From the NCBI GenBank assembly GCA_964629245.1, contig CAZVPZ010000023.1:1-13628 (forward strand): 13,628 bases of DNA. The letters run 5' to 3'. Shown one piece after another: positions 1 to 6,141 of the stretch. The position numbers and the translations under genes are program-made. Every line of letters starts with the position of its first letter. Positions within the stretch are counted from its first letter, which is position 1. The notes under the pieces are model-generated. The model was not told the DNA's origin and ran no database searches. It saw only the letters and a list, made by a program, of their open reading frames with translations. This DNA comes from CAZVPZ01 sp964629245. Its GTDB lineage: Archaea; Nanohalarchaeota; Nanosalinia; Nanosalinales; Nanosalinaceae.

Positions 1-20
1 AATACATATAGCGGTTTAAA

Positions 21-34
21 GGCCATATATGGCC
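21..34. repeat. 14-bp perfect palindrome upstream of the surface-protein genes
   Basis: GGCCATATATGGCC equals its own reverse complement. It lies about 65 bases upstream of the likely promoter of the first surface protein. It is directly next to TTTAAA (15-20), which on the minus strand could be the TATA box of a leftward gene starting outside the window. The position suits a regulator-binding site for one or both directions, but no protein is known to bind it and a chance palindrome cannot be excluded. Confidence 0.4.
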
Positions 35-100
35 ATAAAGTAATACGATTTATCTGGCTCTTATTAGGACCTCTGGCGATACTGAGTGGTGTCGAAAGGG

Positions 101-108
101 TTTTTATT
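101..108 (+). promoter_or_regulatory. TATA-like box of the surface-protein operon
   Basis: TTTTTATT preceded by the purine-rich GAAAGGG (a possible BRE). Its centre is about 27 bases before the ATG at 132. Archaeal transcription usually starts about 25 bases after the TATA centre, so the RNA should begin at or just before the start codon, giving a leaderless message. No Shine-Dalgarno sequence is seen before 132, which agrees. Confidence 0.55.
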
Positions 109-131
109 CGGGCTTTCCGATATCTTAAAGT

Positions 132-2480
132 ATGGATAGGGGCAGTACCGCCGTACTTGTAGTTTCAATTTCCCTTCTGCTCGTGGCAGCCATGGGTTTC
201 GGCTCGCTTGGTGCATCCTATGAGATAACCACCAACGATTCGGACAGTAATAACAGTAACGATGACGATGATCCTCATGAGAAGTGTGGTCCTAGTGGAA
301 CCGGAAATGGAATAGACGATGATGGTGACGGTCAGGTTGACGAGGGATGTGGAGGTATCGATCCTAACGGTTCGACCGGCAATCCCGGGACTTGCTGGGA
401 CGGTAACGATAACGACAATGACGGGGACACGGATGCCTCGGACGATGCATGCGTGGATCCCAATACCAACGACGGTATAGAGGGCAATATCTGGGACCTC
501 GACCTGACTGCGACGATGGAGGGCGGAGCGCCGACGGAGAGTAACGCTGAGTCGGTTTTCTACGAGGGAGAGCTCAGGAAGGCTGATGATACTGTTATAG
601 ATTCCGATACCGGGGGTTCTGATGAGGTATGGGTGGAAGACGAGGGAACCGAGGGGGACTACTATGCCTACGGTCTCGCAGCCACGGATGGCATCGGCGG
701 ATACCCGGCCGGCACGGTAACAAGCGGGGATAGGGTTATAGATCCGCCCAACCCGGACGGCGGCGATACCTGTGGTGACGGGCTGGAGAATGATGGCGCG
801 GCTCCCAGCCCGGACGGCCAGGACGAGCCGAATCCTTCAGGTAGCGTGCCATGTATCAAGGACTACGGGCAGCTGCTTGACACTCCTGATGTCAACTCAC
901 CCTACAAGCGGGATGGTATGGAGTGCAGGGATGACGTGGCCTCATGCACATCTTCCAGCTGCTCGGGAAGCGCCTGCGGGAGTCCTAGCTGTACGGATGC
1001 CGACTGTGATGTAGATACCGATTACAGCGGTGACGAGTCGAACGAATACTGGCTGACGAACGGAGACACGCTTGAGCATTACGAATGCACTGTCGACTGT
1101 ACGGACTGCGTTGCATCTGCTTCCGGATGCAGTGCCGGGGACTCGAGCACCTGCTGTGGCTGCTTCGACCAGTACGGTTCCTGCACCTGCTTCGGCAGCG
1201 AGTGCAGCGCCTCCGGTGACTCGGCAGGCGATGAAAGAAGCTTCGATATGACGGAGACAATCGACTGTAACACCCACAACGTGATCGACGGCGGGGGCGA
1301 TACAAACGATGATGAGTACGGGAGCAAGGCCGACAATGACCCGGCCGCGGCATTCACCGACTACACCGCCCATGCAGACAACTCTATCGGGAGCGATGGC
1401 AAGGTCTGGTGCGGCTACGAGGATATAACCGTGGTGGACGCGGATGGGCCGCGTGGCTACGGCGATGGTTTCGTCCTCATCGAGAGCGGGAGTATCACCG
1501 CGACGATGAGTCCTGACGGAACGGATAATGTGGGCCAGAGGGTCTACGTCAATGGGGCGTACAAGGACAGGCAGGATCTGATAACGACGAGCTGTCCGGG
1601 TGACAAGACAGTCTGCATACGTTACGTCGATTACCAGACGAGAACCAGCGGCTGGAAGGACGAAGATTCGGCCACAGCGGCAGGCAACGCACCTACGGTC
1701 AGCGACGAAGTCTTCACGCCGGACGATGCCTATTCCGTCTGCAAGATGGTCAACTACATAAACGAGCAGAACGGCGATGGGACCGAGATACTTGACTGCG
1801 ACTACGAGAGAGGGGGAGATGTCAGCCCGCTCCCTGAGGCGTGTGACGACGAGCCGAGTGAGCACCTTATCCTGATGGAGGGAGAAGGAGAGATAAAATC
1901 CAGTACTAGCAAGCAGTATCTTGCCTACGAGCAGAGGTGCGTCGACTGGGCGGACGACCAGGACTACTGGGGTGATTCTCTAACCTCAAGCGCATGTGTC
2001 AACAAAGGAGCCATATTTGCTGAAGGAACAGTCTTTGGAGCCCAGGTAACCAACCTGCCGGAGTCCTTCGAGCAGGGCGGCGAGTCCCCGGACCTCGAGG
2101 TCTGCCTGGATATCGATGACGGAACTGGTGATAATAGAGTATGGGATAACGATGAGAACGATGGCACCATGCAGGACTACGGTGGTGAATGGTATGATCT
2201 GGACGATGAGCGCGTCAACGACTACCTTAACGGCGCAGGAAACTCCCTTGTAACTGGAGGATCTCCTGGAGACTGGCACGACGTCGCCTATTACTGGAGG
2301 GAGAACATGAACCCGTACCATTCCAGTTACAACCCTAGAGGCGCGGGAAGCCCTGACGGCAACACCGGTCTGGCGCTTGAGGACGACTGCGGCCCCCTGC
2401 TGACGGGTTGCGATGATGTACAGACGACTACGGACGGTAAAACCCCGGTATTCTACTCGTTCTTCTGGAGGCCGGCATAG
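132..2480 (+). CDS. Large acidic, cysteine-rich secreted/surface protein
   Basis: Product of 782 residues that I cannot assign to a named family. Residues 7-28 form a hydrophobic signal or membrane anchor; everything after it should be outside the cell. Asn/Asp-rich linker at about 34-49. Asp-rich stretches at about 59-73 (DDDGDGQVDEGC) and 90-107 (GNDNDNDGDTD) resemble the calcium-loop-like repeats of MopE or thrombospondin type 3. Residues 265-358 hold 16 cysteines, including a CCGC cluster. From Cys571 there is a module (CDDEPSEHL, then GEIKSS, then further spaced cysteines) that recurs in the next gene. No second membrane span or clear sorting signal is seen at the C-terminus, so it is either held by the N-terminal segment or released. 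The start at 132 is supported by the promoter spacing. The next gene begins one base after the stop, so the two are probably one operon. Role unknown; a surface or adhesion protein is inferred. Confidence 0.75.
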   Translation: MDRGSTAVLVVSISLLLVAAMGFGSLGASYEITTNDSDSNNSNDDDDPHEKCGPSGTGNGIDDDGDGQVDEGCGGIDPNGSTGNPGTCWDGNDNDNDGDTDASDDACVDPNTNDGIEGNIWDLDLTATMEGGAPTESNAESVFYEGELRKADDTVIDSDTGGSDEVWVEDEGTEGDYYAYGLAATDGIGGYPAGTVTSGDRVIDPPNPDGGDTCGDGLENDGAAPSPDGQDEPNPSGSVPCIKDYGQLLDTPDVNSPYKRDGMECRDDVASCTSSSCSGSACGSPSCTDADCDVDTDYSGDESNEYWLTNGDTLEHYECTVDCTDCVASASGCSAGDSSTCCGCFDQYGSCTCFGSECSASGDSAGDERSFDMTETIDCNTHNVIDGGGDTNDDEYGSKADNDPAAAFTDYTAHADNSIGSDGKVWCGYEDITVVDADGPRGYGDGFVLIESGSITATMSPDGTDNVGQRVYVNGAYKDRQDLITTSCPGDKTVCIRYVDYQTRTSGWKDEDSATAAGNAPTVSDEVFTPDDAYSVCKMVNYINEQNGDGTEILDCDYERGGDVSPLPEACDDEPSEHLILMEGEGEIKSSTSKQYLAYEQRCVDWADDQDYWGDSLTSSACVNKGAIFAEGTVFGAQVTNLPESFEQGGESPDLEVCLDIDDGTGDNRVWDNDENDGTMQDYGGEWYDLDDERVNDYLNGAGNSLVTGGSPGDWHDVAYYWRENMNPYHSSYNPRGAGSPDGNTGLALEDDCGPLLTGCDDVQTTTDGKTPVFYSFFWRPA
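924..1205 (+). other. Cysteine-rich segment inside the first surface protein
   Basis: Residues 265-358 contain 16 cysteines in two clusters. The first (about 265-291) has short, mostly 3-6 residue, Ser/Gly/Ala/Asp-rich gaps; the second (about 317-358) includes CxxxCxxC, CCGC and CTC. The rest of the protein has only scattered cysteines. Outside the cell such a segment would be expected to be disulfide-bonded or metal-binding. I do not recognise the fold. Confidence 0.6.
1842..2144 (+). repeat. Shared Cys/Asp surface module, copy 1
   Basis: Runs from Cys571 (CDDEPSEHL) through GEIKSS, then a CVNKG-like turn with FAEGTV, then CLDIDD and a Trp. The same order (CxDDxxE[F/H]L, C[V/I], [F/Y]x[E/P]GxxV, C[L/F], W) is seen twice in the following gene. 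The match is by eye at protein level. It suggests a duplicated extracellular domain with conserved cysteines. Confidence 0.45.
2467..2471 (+). promoter_or_regulatory. Shine-Dalgarno site deciding the start of the second surface gene
   Basis: GGAGG inside the last codons of the first gene, 10 bases before the ATG at 2482. An in-frame ATG at 2413 is further upstream, but it would put 23 basic, non-hydrophobic residues ahead of the signal peptide and overlap the first gene by 68 bases. The site and the signal peptide both favour 2482. Confidence 0.6.
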
Positions 2481-2481
2481 G

Positions 2482-4641
2482 ATGCGGAAAGGCACTGTAT
2501 CGGGGGTCGTTTTACTCGTCTTTCTAGTTCTGCTCATGGCTGGTTTTGGCCAGTCACAGACTAAGTACCGGCAGGACGAGGACTTCCACCCGAACGGTAC
2601 TGACACACCCTCTCTTGCACCCCCGCCCTACTTCAACGGCAAGATAAACAAGCTTGAAGACTCCTCGAACCAGCTGGAGCCTGGTATGAACACCACCGCC
2701 TTTAACATGTCGAGTCCCGCCTCGGATCCCGACACGGAACTTGACGGGCAGCAGAACGTTGATTCTCCGGATGATGCGAAATGGCACGACTCGATGGGAA
2801 CCCAGGACCGGGCCGACCAGTGGGCTGTAACCCTTTTCATGAACTACAGCCTGTCGAACCGTGGCGTTCCTTACAGTCCTGGAGCCACTTACTACCATGA
2901 CGATTATTCGGGCTTGCAGAGGTCGGATGCCGAGGATGACAGCGTTTCAAAGACTGTGAAGGTTTTCGGCAACTCATACGCCGCGGAGGCCACGACTTCA
3001 TGGACGGACCAGAAGGGTGATACGGTCGAGGTCGGTGACGGGGTCTGGATAGACCCTGACCAGCTGAGGAAGTGGAGTATGAACGGTAAGATAAGGAGGG
3101 ACTGGCGCATGGCGCTTTCTTTCGGGATGGACCTGTCAGGACCTGACTCGGGTATCGGTATCAATACTGATGACAACGATGATATAACCTATACAGATCC
3201 TCCGCGCAACTGGGTCATGTACGGAAATATCTACTTCGAGGGCGAGAAGGATGATTCGGATAACGACGGTGACGGTACGGTAGACGAGGGCGAGTCAGAT
3301 ACCTCGACAGTGGGCGAGACCGTGTCGCTCCTCGAGCCGCCGATGTGTGGTGACGACCAGAAGGAGTTCCTTCTTGAGGAGGCGGGGGAGATAAAGAACT
3401 CCGGTCTGTACGATGGCCGCTACGCTTGCGCGGATTCTCGGGCCCAGTGCGTCTACATGGATGCCTCGGGCAGCAAGTTGTTCGACGAGGGCGACACCGT
3501 GGATGTCCGCGAACTGGGCGAGAAATGGGGTCGCCTGAAACAGGACGAGGAGATATGCCTCAAGGAGTCTGATGACACTGTCTGGCGCTGGTGGGATCAG
3601 GACTACGGCAATGTCACGGTGGGAGGAGGTCAGGACACATGCAAGCAGAACACTCTCTACGGTTCCCAGGGCGTCAGGTGGTTTGACTCGGGATATGTCA
3701 CAAACTACCCGTTCGCGGTCCAGGGAGGTATCGACGACGACTGGAACCAGTACCTGCGACAGCTATGGGTAGACGGGGATATAACCGACAACCTTACCTC
3801 GAACCCGTCCCATCCAACTTATGACTATGACGGTGATGGGACACCGGACTACGATCCTGACGGTGATGGTGAGTGGGAGATATCGCCGGTTTCCAGCGGT
3901 GAACTGGTCTCACCCAACCCGAACAAGACCATCGCCTCCATGGGTTTCTGCGGTGGTGACGACGACGGCGAGCACCTTGTGACACAGAACTGTAACACCC
4001 GGCTCTGCGACAGCGAAAACGATGTTATCGGGGTCGCGAAAACCGCCGGAAGCTGTATACTCGACGGTTCCGGCCACCCGGTCCCTCCCGACAAGCAGAA
4101 GAGGATGGTCTACGAGCCGGGCGAGAACGTTACTTTCAACTTCGCCAGCGACAGCCGGACGATAGCCTGTTTCCAGGGTGTCTGGTACGAGGAATGGCCT
4201 ATAGTGTTCGAGGAAGACTCGGTAGAAGTAGGCCTGGGAGAGACCAGGAAGGTCACCTTCATCCTCATAAACGTCGAGCCGCAGGCCCGGACTTTCGATG
4301 TCGAGATCCAGAACACGCCTGTCTCCCAGTGGGCCAGCTTCGTAGGCCAGGGCGGAGACGCCTTCAACACGACCCTCCCAGCCCGGAGCTCCAGGAAGTT
4401 CCAGGCCGAGATATACGGGGGCAACGAGAACATCGACGCCGCCGACCTCAGGGTACAGGCGGATGTCAAGAACTCCGCTATATCGGGCGAGGACAGCGTG
4501 ACTGTGGATATACTCTCTGTATCCGCGACCAACACCACCGGCGGGGTAGAGGTCCAGACCAGGAATGTTCCGGGTATTGGTCTGGTCCAGCTAGTGGTGA
4601 TAGTGATGCTGGCAGGTATCTTCGTCTTCACTCAGAGTTAA
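2482..4641 (+). CDS. Acidic secreted surface protein with C-terminal membrane anchor
   Basis: Product of 719 residues from the chosen start, which places a signal peptide at residues 1-23 (basic MRK, then a Val/Leu-rich core). Family not recognised. Asp-rich calcium-loop-like stretches at about 258-272 (DNDGDGTVDEGE) and 447-466 (DYDGDGTPDYDPDGDG). Two copies of the Cys module shared with the preceding gene begin at Cys289 and Cys490. Residues about 573-675 look like an Ig-like beta-sandwich of the kind found near the end of archaeal surface proteins (alternating hydrophobic strands, GETRKVTF, ARSSRKFQAEI). Residues 698-717 are a hydrophobic C-terminal span followed by two residues, so the protein should be tethered with its bulk outside. 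Several NxS/T sequons are present. It starts one base after the preceding stop, so co-expression and perhaps a joint surface complex are likely. Function unknown. Confidence 0.75.
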   Translation: MRKGTVSGVVLLVFLVLLMAGFGQSQTKYRQDEDFHPNGTDTPSLAPPPYFNGKINKLEDSSNQLEPGMNTTAFNMSSPASDPDTELDGQQNVDSPDDAKWHDSMGTQDRADQWAVTLFMNYSLSNRGVPYSPGATYYHDDYSGLQRSDAEDDSVSKTVKVFGNSYAAEATTSWTDQKGDTVEVGDGVWIDPDQLRKWSMNGKIRRDWRMALSFGMDLSGPDSGIGINTDDNDDITYTDPPRNWVMYGNIYFEGEKDDSDNDGDGTVDEGESDTSTVGETVSLLEPPMCGDDQKEFLLEEAGEIKNSGLYDGRYACADSRAQCVYMDASGSKLFDEGDTVDVRELGEKWGRLKQDEEICLKESDDTVWRWWDQDYGNVTVGGGQDTCKQNTLYGSQGVRWFDSGYVTNYPFAVQGGIDDDWNQYLRQLWVDGDITDNLTSNPSHPTYDYDGDGTPDYDPDGDGEWEISPVSSGELVSPNPNKTIASMGFCGGDDDGEHLVTQNCNTRLCDSENDVIGVAKTAGSCILDGSGHPVPPDKQKRMVYEPGENVTFNFASDSRTIACFQGVWYEEWPIVFEEDSVEVGLGETRKVTFILINVEPQARTFDVEIQNTPVSQWASFVGQGGDAFNTTLPARSSRKFQAEIYGGNENIDAADLRVQADVKNSAISGEDSVTVDILSVSATNTTGGVEVQTRNVPGIGLVQLVVIVMLAGIFVFTQS
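3346..3594 (+). repeat. Shared Cys/Asp surface module, copy 2
   Basis: Begins at Cys289 of the second surface protein with CGDDQKEFL, followed by GEIKNS, CVYMDASG, FDEGDTV, ICLKESDD and a Trp-rich end (WRWW). It aligns by eye with copy 1: EGEIKSS against AGEIKNS, and FAEGTV against FDEGDTV. Confidence 0.45.
3949..4197 (+). repeat. Shared Cys/Asp surface module, copy 3
   Basis: Begins at Cys490 with CGGDDDGEHL, followed by CNTRLC, SCILDGSG, YEPGENVTF and ACFQGVWYEEW. It lacks the GEIK element, so it is more diverged than copies 1 and 2. The Ig-like domain follows directly. Confidence 0.4.
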
Positions 4642-4643
4642 AT
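4638..4643 (+). promoter_or_regulatory. Possible TATA box for herA
   Basis: TTAAAT overlaps the stop codon of the second surface gene. Its centre is about 25 bases before the herA ATG at 4666, the spacing seen at other starts here. GGAG at 4657-4660, five bases before the ATG, could instead serve translation from a read-through transcript. The two routes are not exclusive. Confidence 0.35.
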
Positions 4644-4665
4644 TTTTTGAGGCGAAGGAGTCTTC

Positions 4666-6138
4666 ATGGTCGGAACCATACTAGGGTGGAATGATACGCC
4701 CAGTTCGGACGAGTTCTACGTCGTTCTTGATGAGGAGGTAGGGAAGGGAGCCTACCTGGAATACGAGCGCGGCGATGACACTGTGATGGCCCGCGTTGCG
4801 GAAGTCTTCCGCTCCAACGAGTACTTCGAGAACCCTGAAAGCGTCTCCGAGTCGATGAAGAACGACGAGTCTATCCACGACAGGTTCCCGGTCGACGAAT
4901 GGGAGGTATCGATAGGCAAGGCCGTTATCATGGGGAAGTTCAGCAGCGGTATGGTGAGGAGGGTCAGCAACGCCCCCTCGCCGGGGAAAGAGGTGGAAAA
5001 GGCTGATCCTGACCGCGTCAGGCGCTTCCTGGGGCTGGTGGAGGGCGGCCTATCAATCGGGACTGTACAGCAGCAGGGTATAGATGCAAGCCTCGACATC
5101 ACCGATACGCTGCAGAAGCACTTCGCGGTGCTTGCCCAGTCCGGCGCCGGTAAATCCTACTCCGCGTCGGTCCTCCTGGAGGAACTCTTGGACCGGGAAC
5201 ACGCGCCGGCTGTAGTTGCTATCGATCCACATGGTGACTACACATCGTTCGCGGAAGACGAGAACTACATGTCGGATACCCGGGTACACGGAGATAAAGA
5301 TATTAGCATCGCGGTCAACAAGCTTTCCGCCGAGCAGGTGGCTATGTTCTTCAACGGTGACATGAGCGGTGCCCAGAGGGAGGAGTTGCGTGAGGTCTTT
5401 TCGGAACTCAACCGTTCTGAGAACACTGACTTCGGGCTTGAGGATGTGATGTCGCGGGTCCAGTCGAAGGAGATGAACTCGAAGGTCCAGTACGCTCTCA
5501 TGAGGAAGCTTAGGAAGCTGGATTCGATGGACATATTCGGGAAAACGGACTCTCCCGCACCCGTTGACATCGAGCCCGGCCGACTCAACATAATCGACCT
5601 TAATGACGTTATAAACAACCAGAAGAAGCAGATAATCGCCGCCTACTTCGGGAGAAGGTTCTTCCGGTTAAGGAGACGGGAACGTATCCCTCCATTCCTC
5701 TACCTAGTAGAGGAAGCCCACAACTTTGCGCCGGGAGAGGCGCCAGCACCGTCACGCTCTGTTATAGAGAAGGTGGCCCGCGAGGGACGCAAGTTCAACT
5801 GCTCCCTGGGCCTTATATCGCAGCGCCCCGTCCGGCTTTCCACAACCGCGCTCTCCCAGTGCAACACCCAGTTCATCCTGAGAGTCACCAACCCGAACGA
5901 CCTTGAGCATATATCGCAGTCGAGCGAGGGGATAACGAGCGATGTCAGGAAACAGATACCTGGCCTGAAGACAGGTGAGGCTATCGTGATAGGTGAGGCT
6001 GTCAACTATCCCACCTTCGTCGACGTGAGGGAACGGCGTTCGAAAGAGGCGGAGTCAAGCGACGCCCTTGAGGAGGCGCTTGAGGACTGGGAGCAAGAAA
6101 GGGAGATGAAAGACAGCGACGCGGAAGCTTTCATGTAG
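4666..6138 (+). CDS. herA: HerA-type DNA-translocating ATPase (HerA-FtsK superfamily)
   Basis: Product of 490 residues. Residues 1 to about 100 fit the HAS-barrel that precedes the ATPase core in HerA proteins. Walker A is AQSGAGKS at 157-164 (Lys163). A conserved IDPHGDY lies at 186-192. Walker B is LYLVEEAHNFAP at about 345-356, with Glu349-Glu350. REGRKF (372-377), ISQRP (384-388) and LSQCNTQFILRVTNPND (396-412) match the arginine-finger and sensor region of HerA. Archaeal HerA forms a hexameric ring that works with the nuclease NurA and with Mre11-Rad50 in end resection. No NurA lies here, but mre11-rad50 converge on this gene with only three bases between the stops. The first glycine of the canonical P-loop is Ala157. 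Family membership is well supported; true HerA versus a related DUF87 ATPase is less certain. Confidence 0.85.
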   Translation: MVGTILGWNDTPSSDEFYVVLDEEVGKGAYLEYERGDDTVMARVAEVFRSNEYFENPESVSESMKNDESIHDRFPVDEWEVSIGKAVIMGKFSSGMVRRVSNAPSPGKEVEKADPDRVRRFLGLVEGGLSIGTVQQQGIDASLDITDTLQKHFAVLAQSGAGKSYSASVLLEELLDREHAPAVVAIDPHGDYTSFAEDENYMSDTRVHGDKDISIAVNKLSAEQVAMFFNGDMSGAQREELREVFSELNRSENTDFGLEDVMSRVQSKEMNSKVQYALMRKLRKLDSMDIFGKTDSPAPVDIEPGRLNIIDLNDVINNQKKQIIAAYFGRRFFRLRRRERIPPFLYLVEEAHNFAPGEAPAPSRSVIEKVAREGRKFNCSLGLISQRPVRLSTTALSQCNTQFILRVTNPNDLEHISQSSEGITSDVRKQIPGLKTGEAIVIGEAVNYPTFVDVRERRSKEAESSDALEEALEDWEQEREMKDSDAEAFM

Positions 6139-6141
6139 GCT

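Noticed and set aside
942..1865. 307-codon open frame on the minus strand inside the first surface gene
   Set aside because: It lies entirely opposite a gene with signal peptide, repeats shared with its neighbour and a promoter. Its composition (Arg/Val-rich, no domains) is that of a complementary frame of an Asp/Gly-rich gene.
2413..2481. Earlier in-frame ATG for the second surface protein
   Set aside because: It would bury the signal peptide behind a basic stretch and overlap the first gene. A GGAGG site precedes the ATG at 2482 instead.
1986..2606. 206-codon minus-strand open frame across the junction of the two surface genes
   Set aside because: No recognisable domain, start signal or promoter, and it is fully covered by two well-supported genes on the other strand.
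447..3900. CRISPR array or tandem DNA repeats suggested by recurring GACGGTGAC-like strings in the surface genes
   Set aside because: These are codons for Asp/Gly-rich calcium-loop-like motifs, with irregular spacing and in a single reading frame. There are no spacers of constant length.
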